A stretch of DNA of 64,000 nt from Actinoallomurus liliacearum (GTDB lineage: Bacteria; Actinomycetota; Actinomycetes; Streptosporangiales; Streptosporangiaceae): contig NZ_BAABHJ010000002.1 in NCBI RefSeq assembly GCF_039542035.1, positions 310,001 through 374,000 of the forward strand, read 5' to 3'. The position numbers and the translations under genes are program-made. A model generated the notes under the pieces. The model made no database searches. It was not told the DNA's origin and was given only the letters and a program-made list of their open reading frames with translations. Below are positions 17,375-25,725 of this stretch, in pieces (the first letter of the stretch is position 1; each line of letters opens with the position of its first letter).

Positions 17375-17428
17375 GTAACGCCTTGGGCGTTACACGAACG
17401 CTAGCAGACGTAACGGCTGAAGCGTTAC
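17375..17428. promoter_or_regulatory. Twin operators GTAACG-N7-CGTTAC
   Basis: Two perfect 19-bp dyads, 17375-17393 and 17410-17428, with starts 35 bp apart, fill the short gap between the decarboxylase-lactonase operon and the CGNR gene; the second ends 9 bp before the CGNR start codon. Very likely bound by the CGNR protein for control in both directions. Confidence 0.82.
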
Positions 17429-17437
17429 GATTGACCC

Positions 17438-18040
17438 ATGGCCACAGAGGACAAGCTCGCGTTCCGCTTCGACTGCGGCGCCACCTGGTTGAACTTCCTG
17501 GCCACCAAAGGCCGCACGTTCAGCGCGGCCCCGGTGGAGCGGCTGGCGAGCCCCGGGCTTCTCGCCGAGTGGCTGGAGCGCTGTGAGCTGTCTCCGGCTC
17601 AGCCACCCGGTCAAGACGACCTGCACCAGGCATGGGCCCTGCGCGAGACGCTGCGCGGCATCGCACTGGCCACGGTCGAGGAGAGGCCGCCGCCCGCGAC
17701 GGCCGTGGCGACTTTGGCCGCGTTCATGGCCGGGCACGACGATCCGGTCCGGCTCACCGCGGACGACCGCCTGCGACGTGAGCCTCCGGCGACCACGGCA
17801 CACGCCCTCGCCCGGATCGCCCGTCAGGCCGTGGACCAGATGACCGGTTCCGACCGGCTCGCCCTCAAACGCTGCCCGGAAGACGACTGCAGGGGCGTCT
17901 TCATCGACCCGCCCGGACGCCGACGCTGGTGCCCATCCCCCGCGTGCGCGAGCCGGGGCAGGGTCCGCGCGCTCCGCGCCCGCCGCAACGCCGCCGCCTC
18001 CGGGTCGAACGACGATCACACGCCGGCGTCGACACAGTGA
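17438..18040 (+). CDS. CGNR zinc-finger transcriptional regulator (ABATE domain)
   Basis: 200 residues. The N-terminal part (about 10-135) fits the ABATE ligand-binding domain; the C-terminus (about 145-190) has the CGNR zinc finger with Cys pairs in KRCPEDDCRGVFID and RRWCPSPACASRGRVRALRARR. The namesake CGNR is CASR here. These proteins are presumed one-component regulators of catabolic operons in actinobacteria. Divergent position to the decarboxylase-lactonase operon with two perfect dyads in between supports autoregulation and operon control. Confidence 0.9.
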   Translation: MATEDKLAFRFDCGATWLNFLATKGRTFSAAPVERLASPGLLAEWLERCELSPAQPPGQDDLHQAWALRETLRGIALATVEERPPPATAVATLAAFMAGHDDPVRLTADDRLRREPPATTAHALARIARQAVDQMTGSDRLALKRCPEDDCRGVFIDPPGRRRWCPSPACASRGRVRALRARRNAAASGSNDDHTPASTQ

Positions 18041-18120
18041 CGAGCACGCCTCCACCGGCGCCGCCGGGCGGGGGGCTCACCGGGACCGGACCGCCTCGGC
18101 CGAACGCGACGCATGCGCGT

Positions 18121-18207
18121 CCATCACCGTGCGCGGGCGTCGGCGCAGGCGCACCTCGCGGCCATGACCGTACGCGGGCACACCCGCCTCCATGACCGTA
18201 CGCGGGC
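18121..18207. repeat. Three imperfect copies of an 18-bp repeat
   Basis: CCATGACCGTACGCGGGC occurs exactly at 18162-18179 and 18190-18207, and with two changes at 18121-18138. Spacings are 41 and 28 bp. It lies between the CGNR and MarC genes. Confidence 0.7.
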
Positions 18208-18285
18208 GTACCCACACCCACCGCGTCCGGCGGCACCGCGACGGAAGAAGGTTTGCGCGGGTCTTCACGCAGGGAAGACGCCGGG

Positions 18286-18900
18286 GTGGGGCGTTTGGAC
18301 CTCTGGGACGTGTTCGTCGTCCTCATCGCGGTGGCCGGGCCGCCGAAGGTCATCCTGAGCTTCGCGCGGCTGGCCGAAGGACGGGACCCGCGCGCGCTGC
18401 GAAGACTGGCCTGGCGGGCCACCGGCGCGGCGACGCTGTGCGCCGTCGTCCTCGCGATGACCGCCGATCCGCTGTTGGACGTCTTCCACATCGGACACGC
18501 CGACGTGATGATCGCCGGTGGGGCGATCTTCTTCATGTACGCTCTGCGCCTGGTCCTCGACGGCCACGCCGAGACACCGGCCGGCTCTCCCAGCGAGGGC
18601 TTCATGGCGCTGCTGCTGCCGTACATCGTCAGTCCGCTCGCGATGACGTCGATCATCGTCCTGACGGTGACCCGGCCGGGCTGGGTCTGGCCCCCACTGG
18701 TCGCCGTGGCCTATGCGGCCGTCGCCGCGAGCAACCTCCTCACGATGCTGGTCCTGACCTACGTGCTGCACCGGGTTCCGCGCATGTGGGTGGAGGTCGC
18801 CGGCCGGCTGCTCGGGCTGCTGCTGGCGGCCGTCGGCGTGGACCTGGTGATCGTCGGCCTGCGGACGATGGGCGTCGTCGGAATCCCCGGTCACCCATGA
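18286..18900 (+). CDS. MarC family integral membrane protein
   Basis: About 204 residues with six hydrophobic segments. Family signatures: GPPKVILSFARLAEG in the first helix, DVMIAGGAIFFMYALRLVLDG in the third and PYIVSPLAMTSIIVLTVTRPG in the fourth. MarC proteins are poorly understood; once tied to multiple antibiotic resistance, they more likely handle small solutes. GTG 18286 is preferred because it starts just before the first helix; TTG 18253 and TTG 18295 are also in frame. Three copies of an 18-bp repeat lie upstream. Confidence 0.88.
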   Translation: MGRLDLWDVFVVLIAVAGPPKVILSFARLAEGRDPRALRRLAWRATGAATLCAVVLAMTADPLLDVFHIGHADVMIAGGAIFFMYALRLVLDGHAETPAGSPSEGFMALLLPYIVSPLAMTSIIVLTVTRPGWVWPPLVAVAYAAVAASNLLTMLVLTYVLHRVPRMWVEVAGRLLGLLLAAVGVDLVIVGLRTMGVVGIPGHP

Positions 18901-19244
18901 CCGTCGGAATCCGGCCGGAAGCGGCCGGCGACGGGCGGGGCGGCGCCGACCCGGGGCGACGATAAACGGCGTGCGACCGATCTCAATACCGCTGCATTCG
19001 CCGGAGACGAACGGATTATGCTGACGTATCCATCGCGCGGCGCGGCAATCGGTCACCGCGCCGAGCTCGGCACCTCATCCCCTCCCGGCGCATGATGCAA
19101 GCTGCAGTGCAGGTTGCACAGCAATTCCATGCGCAGCAGCCAACGCTAATTCCGTTTGTTACTTTTATGTTTAACCGCGTTACCCGGGGTGGGCCTTAAC
19201 GCCGTGGTCACGAGATAATAAACTCCCACGAGCGAAAGGGTCGC
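18901..19244. other. AT-richer intergenic region with long dyad
   Basis: 344 bp before the NERD gene, noticeably less GC-rich from 19090 to 19220. It contains GCGCATG (19088-19094) paired with CATGCGC (19128-19134) and, inside it, TGCAA/TTGCA arms, a nested dyad that could be an operator or hairpin. No gene seen. Confidence 0.5.
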
Positions 19245-20003
19245 GTGATGTTCGGTCGGTCGATCTATGTTCCGGACAACCCGGCGCTGATCGGCGGGTC
19301 CCCCCAGGCGGTGCACGAGCAGCTGTGGGCGCAGGGGAAGCGCCGTCGGCTTCAAATGCGCGGTGCGCTCGCCGCCGTCAGCCTGGTGATCGGCACGGTA
19401 CTCGTCGACTTCTGGTTCGGGCTGCTGGCCGCGGTCGTGGTCGCCGCGGTGGACAGTCTCTACTACCTGCGCCAACGGATGGTCTCCAGCGTCTGGCGCA
19501 AAGGCCAGCGTGGCGAACGGCGCACCTCGGCTCTGCTGCGCCTGGCCCTGGCCTGGCGCGGATACCGCGTCCTTCAGGGAAGGAACGTGCCGGAGCAGGG
19601 CCAGATCGATCATTTGGTGATCGGACCGACCGGCGTCCTAATGATCGATAATCAGGCCGTCGCTCCGGACACGGACATCGCCACCTATCAGGGAACGCTG
19701 TACGTCGATGAGCGGTCCGGCGCCAAGATGGCCTCCGCCTTGCGCGCCCGGGCCGATGCGACCGCCGCGCTGCTCGCCGAGCGGCTCGGCGGTGAGGTCG
19801 TCGTGGAGGCCGTGGCCGTCGTCCACGGCGGTCACCTCGCCCGGGGCCTCGTGGAGGCCGAGGGCGTCACGCTCGTCCGGATGCACCGTCTGCCCCGTTG
19901 GATCCGGCGCCAGCGCAACCGCTTCTCCCCCGAGCAGGTCGCGGCCATCACCGAGGCGGCGCATCAACTGCCGATCAGTCGGCACGCCAGCATCGTTCGC
20001 TGA
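19245..20003 (+). CDS. NERD-domain membrane protein
   Basis: 252 residues. Two adjacent hydrophobic helices (about 41-72) anchor the protein, followed by a nuclease-related NERD domain (about 85-200) with GQRGERRTSALLRL and GQIDHLVIGPTGVLMIDNQAV. In active NERD nucleases the strand after the Asp carries an E/D-x-K pair; here it reads DNQ, so catalysis is doubtful. GTG 19245 and ATG 19248 follow a GAAAGGG ribosome site. Similar membrane-NERD proteins are common in actinomycetes; function is unknown. Confidence 0.85.
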   Translation: MMFGRSIYVPDNPALIGGSPQAVHEQLWAQGKRRRLQMRGALAAVSLVIGTVLVDFWFGLLAAVVVAAVDSLYYLRQRMVSSVWRKGQRGERRTSALLRLALAWRGYRVLQGRNVPEQGQIDHLVIGPTGVLMIDNQAVAPDTDIATYQGTLYVDERSGAKMASALRARADATAALLAERLGGEVVVEAVAVVHGGHLARGLVEAEGVTLVRMHRLPRWIRRQRNRFSPEQVAAITEAAHQLPISRHASIVR

Positions 20004-20069
20004 GCGCCGGGCGGGAGGACTCCGGTGCGGGCGGCGCGCCCTCAGAAGAGACCGCGCCGCCCGTACCCC

Positions 20070-21395
20070 TCACTCGGTCCCGGTGACCACGCCCGCCGTG
20101 TCTCTTCGCCCGCGCGTTATCTCCCGCCGCCCCGGTCGGCGGCGGGACTGCGGTCGGCGGGTGGGGCCGGCGCGGAAGAGCCAGTCCATGCGGGGCTCCA
20201 CCGCCCACCGGAACGCCCGGCGCGCGGGCTCTCCGGACAGGACCACGGCGAGGAGCGCGCAGCCCACCGTCACCAGCAGGACCTGCTCGCCGGAGATGCC
20301 GTAGTACCAGTCCTGGTAGGACAGGTAGAGCGTGACGAACCCGTGGAGCAGGTAGGCGTACATCGTGGCCGAGCCGAGCCGGGTGAACCACGTGCGCCGT
20401 GCCGGCACCACCGCGAGGAACGCGACCGTGAGGACCAGCGCCGCGGCCATCGCGACGACCCGGAACCCGAGGCCCGCCGAGGCGCCCACCCCGAGCTGCC
20501 CGAAGCTGCGCCGCCAGTGCACCCACTCCGGATCGACACTCAGCGCGAGGAGGTAGGCGGTGAGGCCGCCGAGGAGGAGCACTGCCGCGCCCGCGACGCG
20601 CACGGCGCGGCGGTGCAGGATCTCGAAGTGGTGGGGCCGCAGCACCAGCCCGAGCACGAAGAAGGGCAGGAACGACAGCACCTGCGCGGCGTTGAGCGTG
20701 CTCGGCAGGGTGACGAACCCGGCGAGCATCGAGATCAGCACCGCGACGACGACGGGAAGACGGATCTGCTGCCACAGCGGTGTGGACAGCCGCCACAGCA
20801 GCAGGGCGGGCAGGAACCAGGTCAGGTAGTACGGCTCCAGCGGATCCCAGCCGACGTGGTCGCCGGACAGCATCCCGGCCCACAGGGGGTACGCGACGCT
20901 GAACAGCACGTAGGGCACCACGATGGCGGCGACGAGCTTGCGCGTCCGGCCGCGGGTGGTCGGGAAACCACGCGAGAAGTACCCGCACATGACGATGAAG
21001 GCCGGCAGGTGGAAGGCGTAGATGAACGTCTGCGCGGCCTCGAGCAGCCGACCGCCGATGTTCGCGCCCCGAAGGGGCTCCCAGGCATGGCCGATGACCA
21101 CCAGGACGACGGCGAGGAACTTCGCGTTGTCGAAGTAGGGATCTCGATCGGCGCGGCCGTGACCCGCCGGCCCGCGGCCGGCGTGGTCGGGACCGGCAGG
21201 ATCGGTGCGGCCGCTGCCGTCGGGACGGACGTGGCCGCCGCCAGCATGGCCGGGATCGGCGTGGTCAGGGCCCGGACGGACGGGATCGGCGCCGCCATCA
21301 GGGTCGGTGCCTATGCGACCGGTCCGGACGGGGTCGGTGCGGACGGTGTCATCGGGGACAGGGTCGGTGCGGACGAGGTCGGTACGGAAACTCAA
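20070..21395 (-). CDS. Acyltransferase 3 family membrane protein
   Basis: 441 residues with about ten membrane helices from residue 85 on. The family signature YFDNAKFLAVVLVVIGHAWEP holds the conserved His of the acyltransferase-3 active site. These enzymes O-acylate cell-surface sugars, peptidoglycan or exported metabolites. The first about 80 residues are a low-complexity D/R/P/G/T run with repeated TDPVRTG-like units that has no counterpart in the family; a later start is possible but no good ribosome site is visible. The C-terminal tail is basic. Confidence 0.88.
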   Translation of the reverse strand: MSFRTDLVRTDPVPDDTVRTDPVRTGRIGTDPDGGADPVRPGPDHADPGHAGGGHVRPDGSGRTDPAGPDHAGRGPAGHGRADRDPYFDNAKFLAVVLVVIGHAWEPLRGANIGGRLLEAAQTFIYAFHLPAFIVMCGYFSRGFPTTRGRTRKLVAAIVVPYVLFSVAYPLWAGMLSGDHVGWDPLEPYYLTWFLPALLLWRLSTPLWQQIRLPVVVAVLISMLAGFVTLPSTLNAAQVLSFLPFFVLGLVLRPHHFEILHRRAVRVAGAAVLLLGGLTAYLLALSVDPEWVHWRRSFGQLGVGASAGLGFRVVAMAAALVLTVAFLAVVPARRTWFTRLGSATMYAYLLHGFVTLYLSYQDWYYGISGEQVLLVTVGCALLAVVLSGEPARRAFRWAVEPRMDWLFRAGPTRRPQSRRRPGRREITRGRRDTAGVVTGTE

Positions 21396-21504
21396 AGCGG
21401 CGGAACCCCGGTCGGAGACAACGGCTTACCTGGATCAGTCAACAGGACGTTCTTGAACGAAAGCGCAAGGGGTCCTGAACACCCGTGTCCGGTGCCACCG
21501 GTGC

Positions 21505-22293
21505 TCAGGACACGCCGACCCCCGGCCGGCAGTGCCGGCACGGCCGGTATCCGGCGCTCTCGGCCTGTGCCAGGCTACGAAAACCGTGCCAGTGCGCCGG
21601 AGTGATCCGCCGCGCGTCGCGGCAACTCGGGAAGCACACGACGCCCGTCGTGTCACTGCCCACGTAGTAGACGTTCTTCGCCGCAAGCGTCCCGACCTCC
21701 TCGAGGTTGACGTCCTCCATGCGCAGCAGCCGTTCCTTGGCCGGCGCGCCGAAGACGTACTGCCCGATCTGGCCGTCGGAACGCGTCACCCGATGGCAGG
21801 GGATCAGCAGCGGCACCGGGTTCTTTCCCAGCGCGGTGCCGACCGCCCGGACGGCCTTCGGCCGCCCGATCCGCTCGGCGATCCAGGCATACGGCCGGAT
21901 CTCCCCCCGCGGGATCGCCGCGGCCGCGCGCAGCACCGCCTCCTCGAAGGGACGCAGCCCTCGCAGGTCCAGCCGGATTCCGGTGGTACGGCCGGTCCGC
22001 AGCGCCCGCTCGAGGGCCGGCGGCGCGCCGCCGCCCGGCAGCAGTGGTCGGGCGAACCGGCTCCGGAACGACGCGACGAACTGTTCCTGGTCCTGTCCGG
22101 CGCGCAGGTAGGCGATGCCCTGGTCGGTCATCGCGACGTAGACGCCGCCGATCGCCGCGTCGACGCGCACCCAGCGGGCCGCCACCCGGTCGAGCAGGCC
22201 CGCCGGTGCGCCGGTGGCCAGGGCTCCGAGGCCCGCGATCAGTGGATCGTGCCGGTCGAAGGGCTCCGGGTCGTAAGGCTCAACGGTGCTCAT
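21505..22293 (-). CDS. Methylated-DNA-protein cysteine methyltransferase with C-terminal Ada zinc domain
   Basis: 262 residues that join two repair modules in unusual order. Residues about 110-195 form the O6-alkylguanine methyltransferase, with the active-site Cys in IPCHRV and the upstream PFEEAVLRAAAAIPRGEIRPY helix. Residues about 210-262 form an Ada metal-binding domain, with four Cys ligands in CFPSC and CRHC and the motif TTGVVCFPSCRDARRITPAHWHGF; in Ada this domain is N-terminal and takes methyl groups from DNA phosphotriesters as a sensor. No AraC helix-turn-helix is present. ATG 22293 lies inside the end of the sigma factor gene (14-nt overlap) with GGGGAGG before it, so the two are coupled. 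Confidence 0.93.
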   Translation of the reverse strand: MSTVEPYDPEPFDRHDPLIAGLGALATGAPAGLLDRVAARWVRVDAAIGGVYVAMTDQGIAYLRAGQDQEQFVASFRSRFARPLLPGGGAPPALERALRTGRTTGIRLDLRGLRPFEEAVLRAAAAIPRGEIRPYAWIAERIGRPKAVRAVGTALGKNPVPLLIPCHRVTRSDGQIGQYVFGAPAKERLLRMEDVNLEEVGTLAAKNVYYVGSDTTGVVCFPSCRDARRITPAHWHGFRSLAQAESAGYRPCRHCRPGVGVS

Positions 22294-22861
22294 CGTTCCT
22301 CCCCGGGTAGAGCAGGCGGAGTCGCTTGAGACCCCGCGAGATGTGGGACTTGACGGTGCCCTCGGGGGCACCGAGGACTGTCGCGATCTCCGTGACCGGC
22401 ATATCCGCGACGTGCCGCAGCACGACGGCGAGGCGCTGCTCCTCGGTCAGCTCGCCGAGCAGCGCGGCCAGCTCACGGCCCGTCTCGGACCGCTCGGCGA
22501 CCTGCTCGGTCGGCTCCGCCGGATCGGCCGCCTCCGGTGCCGTCTCCAGCGGCGCCGGGGGCGGGTGCCGGGCTGCCGAGCGCAACGTGTTACGCCAGAG
22601 GTTCGCCAGGATCGTCATGAGCCACGGGCGCGGCTGCAGGCTCTCGACGCGCTGCGGCGCGTAACCGGCCAGCGCGCGGTAGGCGCGCAGGAACGTCTCC
22701 GCCGTCAGGTCCTCCGCGTCGGCCCATCGCCCGCACAGCCGCAGCGCGGCGGAGAACACGACGTCGCGGTATGCGTCGAACAGCGCGACGAACCCGGTGT
22801 CGAGGTCTTCCGTGAGCGCGGTGACGATCGGGCGGCGGATGTCGGTCTCGGTCACCTTCAT
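22280..22861 (-). CDS. ECF-type RNA polymerase sigma factor
   Basis: 193 residues with sigma region 2 (FVALFDAYRDVVFSAALRL, then DAEDLTAETFLRAYRAL) and region 4 (LTEEQRLAVVLRHVADM, then EIATVLGAPEGTVKSHISRGLKRL) and no anti-sigma gene beside it. The gene overlaps the Ada/MGMT gene by 14 nt. A sigma factor translated together with an alkylation sensor suggests control of an alkylation response, with the repair protein possibly acting on the sigma factor; this is inference from coupling only. ATG at 22861. Confidence 0.92.
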   Translation of the reverse strand: MKVTETDIRRPIVTALTEDLDTGFVALFDAYRDVVFSAALRLCGRWADAEDLTAETFLRAYRALAGYAPQRVESLQPRPWLMTILANLWRNTLRSAARHPPPAPLETAPEAADPAEPTEQVAERSETGRELAALLGELTEEQRLAVVLRHVADMPVTEIATVLGAPEGTVKSHISRGLKRLRLLYPGRNDEHR

Positions 22862-23034
22862 AGAACACCGGTCGAGGCGGTCGGGTTGCGGAGCATTATG
22901 ACCATCTTGCCGTGCTCCGTGAGCCTTTCGGGTTCTAAGGGCCCGCTACCTTTACGATGTAGATCATAAGTGGAGCCGACAAAGCGCCAGTCGCACCACG
23001 CGACCATTCGCCCGAGCCGCAGGACGGAGAGACC

Positions 23035-23490
23035 GTGACCACCACGAGCGTGCGCGAGGCGCGCGAGGCCCTGATCCGCGCCCACTTCGAGTCCGAGACC
23101 GCGCAGGACTTCGACGTCACACTGACGACGATGAGCCACCACCCCCGTTACGAGATCATCCCCACCGGCGAGGTGTTCGACGGCCCGGAGGAGGTGATGG
23201 GGTACTACCGCAGGTCCCGGGACGCCTTTCCCGACCAGCGGCACGACAACGTCCGCCTCTGGCACGCGGACGACGCCGTGATCGCGGAGTTCGACCTGCT
23301 CGGCACGCACCTCGGCGAGGCGTACGGCTTCCCCCCGACCGGCCGCGCCTTCCGGTGCCCGATGGTGGCGTTCTTCTTCTTCGACGGGCCGGACGGCGAC
23401 CGGATCATCTGCGAGCGGATCTACTTCGACATCGCCACCATCGCGGCCCAGCTCGGCGTCATGCCGGGCATGGCCGCGGACGGGTCGTAG
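23035..23490 (+). CDS. SnoaL-like/NTF2-fold protein
   Basis: 151 residues of the SnoaL-like polyketide cyclase superfamily: an alpha+beta cone with the segment GPEEVMGYYRRSRDAFPDQRHDN, then GEAYGFPPTGRAFRCPMVAFFFFDG and an ERIYFDIATIAAQLG end. Such proteins include ester cyclases, ketosteroid isomerase relatives and many uncharacterised enzymes. It has no polyketide context, so the chemistry is open. Starts at GTG 23035. It is divergent from the sigma-Ada operon across a 173-bp AT-richer gap. Confidence 0.85.
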   Translation: MTTTSVREAREALIRAHFESETAQDFDVTLTTMSHHPRYEIIPTGEVFDGPEEVMGYYRRSRDAFPDQRHDNVRLWHADDAVIAEFDLLGTHLGEAYGFPPTGRAFRCPMVAFFFFDGPDGDRIICERIYFDIATIAAQLGVMPGMAADGS

Positions 23491-23710
23491 CCCCGGCCGG
23501 CCGGCTCCCGACCGCACGCGGTGCACCGACCCGCCCGGGGATGTGCCGGTCACGGGTGGGAATCGGTTACGCTGGTGAGGCCGGTGTGGCATGTGTCCCC
23601 GGGCCGCACCTATCGCCTTCGCGGAATACCGTCCGGCCGCATGGCCGGAGCAGGAGCCGCGTTGTGCTTTTCGCCGAGAGGCGACCACCACACCGGCCTC
23701 AGCGTGTCGT

Positions 23711-23741
23711 CGCCCCCGCGGGAGAGTCTCCCGCGGGGGCG
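23711..23741 (-). terminator. Strong hairpin terminator
   Basis: A 14-bp perfect GC stem (CGCCCCCGCGGGAG, 3-nt loop, CTCCCGCGGGGGCG) 10 bp beyond the stop codon of the DUF3040 gene. It has no U-run. The region 23491-23710 beside it holds a small second hairpin (TTCGCCGAGAGGCGA) and no gene that I can support. Confidence 0.75.
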
Positions 23742-23751
23742 ACCTCGTTCG

Positions 23752-23955
23752 TCAGACCGGCACGGTGGCCACGGCCGCGGCCACCAACGAAGCGATCACG
23801 AGCACGGCGACCGCGATCGCCAGGGCGGCGCGAATGCGCCGCCGCCTGCGCAGGCGCCCGAAGTTGGACAGCCGGTCGGCCAGGCGAGGGTCTTCCTGAC
23901 CGAGTTGAGATGCGATCTCGGTGAGGATTCGCTCCTCCTCCATCGAGAGCGCCAT
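23752..23955 (-). CDS. DUF3040 family small membrane protein
   Basis: 67 residues with the family start MALSMEEERILTEIASQLGQ, a DPRLADRLSNFG stretch, a basic RLRRRRRIR block and one C-terminal transmembrane helix (about residues 43-64). DUF3040 proteins occur throughout actinobacteria and are tail-anchored-like; function is unknown. ATG 23955 has GGAGGTGCGGC before it. The gene stands alone and ends at a strong hairpin. Confidence 0.9.
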   Translation of the reverse strand: MALSMEEERILTEIASQLGQEDPRLADRLSNFGRLRRRRRIRAALAIAVAVLVIASLVAAAVATVPV

Positions 23956-24083
23956 GCCGCACCTCCAGGGGGTCACAGATTTCCAGGAATCATCCCCTGT
24001 TTGCCAAGCATGGGAAACCTCAAAAACCCAAGGAGCCTCGGCATTCGCGGCCGGATGTGGCATCGCCGCCGGGTAGGCCCTGG

Positions 24084-25649
24084 TCAGCCGCCTCGAGCGG
24101 TCATCTGGGCGCCTCGGGTCGGAGGGCTCTGCCGGTGGCGTGAGTCCAGCGCCGTCACGTAATACGTGTAGACCTGACCCGATTTGGCGGAGTGGTCGGT
24201 GATCTGGTGCGTCGTACCCGGCACCACCATGAGGAGGTCGTGTGGATCCGGCGCGGCACACGCCGGGCCCTTCGCCGGCGAACGGTAGACGGCGTACGCC
24301 GCCGCGCCGGTGCCCTGCCAGGTCAACCGGCGGTCCTCGGCCTGCAGACGGCTCGGCGCCGACGGCCGGGCGGCGGCCGTACGCGGGCTCACCGGGGCGA
24401 GCACCGGGCGGCCGAAGTGATCGCGCGCCAGCCGGGACGCGAACCCGCGGCGGTCCTGTTTCAGGTCGGTGGCGCTGAAGATCGCCTCTCCGGTCACCTG
24501 GGGGTACTTCGCGTCGATCGTCAGGTGGCGGGAGAGTTCGGCCGGCGCGTTCCACGGGCCGCCGTGCCCCACCTGGTACGCGGCCTGCCCGATGATCAGC
24601 TGGACGTGCGTGCCCGTCACCTGTCTGGCCCACCACGCGACGAGCGTGCGGTAGTCCGCGGCGCCGAACCCGATCGGCCAGTACAGCTGGGGTACGGCGT
24701 AGTCGATCCAGCCGCTCTTGATCCACTTACGGGTGTCGGCGTAGATGTCGTCGTAGCTCTGCAGCGCGTGGGTCGCCGAACCGTTCGGGTCATCGGACCT
24801 GTTGCGCCAGACCCCGAACGGGCTGATGCCGAACCTGACCCACGGTTTGGCCTGATGAATGCCGGCCGACACGGTCTGCACCAGCGTGTCCACGTTGTGC
24901 CGGCGCCAGTCGGCGCGGTTCTTGAAGCCCGCGCCGTACTTCTTGAACGTCGGCTTGTCGGGGAACTCCTTGCCCGGCAAAGGGTACGGGTAGAAGTAGT
25001 CGTCGAAGTGGACGCCGTCGATGTCGTACTTCCGTACGACATCGAGGACCACCTTCGCCACCAGGTCACGGACCTGGGGCAGGCCGGGGTCGTACCAGAG
25101 GGCGTCGCCGTAACGGTACACCCAGTCCGGATGCCGCCGGGCCGGGTTGCCGGGCGCCAGGCTCTTGCGGTTGGGCCCGGTGCTGACCCGGTACGGGTTG
25201 AACCAGGCGTGGAACTCCAGCCCGCGCTTGTGCGCCTCGTCGACCAGGAACCGCAGCGGGTCGTAACCCGGGGCCTTGCCCTGCTTCCCGGTGAGGTACC
25301 GCGACCACGGCTCGTACGGGGACGGGTAGAAGGCGTCCGCCGACGGCCGGATCTGCACGTAGACGGTGTTGAGGTTCCGCCGTACGGCCAGATCCAAGAG
25401 GGCGCGGTACTCCGCCTGCTGCTTCGCCACCGGCAGCCCCGGCTTGCTCGGCCAGTCGCCGTTGCCCACCGAGACGATCCACATCGCCCGGGTCTGCCGC
25501 GCGGCGTCCGAGCGGGCCATCGTCACCTGACCGCATTCGGCCGCCTGCGCGGCAGGGGGCCGGGACCGGTCCGCAGGGCCACCGCATCCAGCCGCGACGA
25601 CCGCGGCGGCGACGACCGCGATGCTCCCCTTGGCGATGGATGAACCCAC
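24084..25649 (-). CDS. Lipoprotein glycosidase of the GHL10/DUF187 type
   Basis: 521 residues. An N-terminal signal with lipobox VVAAGC (Cys about residue 22) marks an exported lipoprotein. The main domain (about 50-400) is the GHL10 TIM barrel, with ARQTRAMWIVSVGNGDWPS, LNTVYVQIRPSADAFYPS, KRGLEFHAWFNPYRVS, IDGVHFDDYFYPYP and WIDYAVPQLYWP. The end (about 425-515) is a fibronectin III-like module. The family is thought to act on cell-wall or surface polysaccharide; the acidic residues of HFDDYFYP are candidate catalytic sites. It is divergent from the site-2 protease. Confidence 0.9.
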   Translation of the reverse strand: MGSSIAKGSIAVVAAAVVAAGCGGPADRSRPPAAQAAECGQVTMARSDAARQTRAMWIVSVGNGDWPSKPGLPVAKQQAEYRALLDLAVRRNLNTVYVQIRPSADAFYPSPYEPWSRYLTGKQGKAPGYDPLRFLVDEAHKRGLEFHAWFNPYRVSTGPNRKSLAPGNPARRHPDWVYRYGDALWYDPGLPQVRDLVAKVVLDVVRKYDIDGVHFDDYFYPYPLPGKEFPDKPTFKKYGAGFKNRADWRRHNVDTLVQTVSAGIHQAKPWVRFGISPFGVWRNRSDDPNGSATHALQSYDDIYADTRKWIKSGWIDYAVPQLYWPIGFGAADYRTLVAWWARQVTGTHVQLIIGQAAYQVGHGGPWNAPAELSRHLTIDAKYPQVTGEAIFSATDLKQDRRGFASRLARDHFGRPVLAPVSPRTAAARPSAPSRLQAEDRRLTWQGTGAAAYAVYRSPAKGPACAAPDPHDLLMVVPGTTHQITDHSAKSGQVYTYYVTALDSRHRQSPPTRGAQMTARGG

Positions 25650-25725
25650 GGAAGGGCATTCTGCCCGAGACTCTCGAGTGGTTTGGCGGGTATCCCCTTC
25701 TCAGGGACGACAAAAGGCGGCGGCT

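Noticed and set aside
23545..23710. Possible small RNA between SnoaL-like and DUF3040 genes
   Set aside because: A TACGCT box and a small hairpin exist, but there is no -35 and no known RNA family; too weak to annotate.
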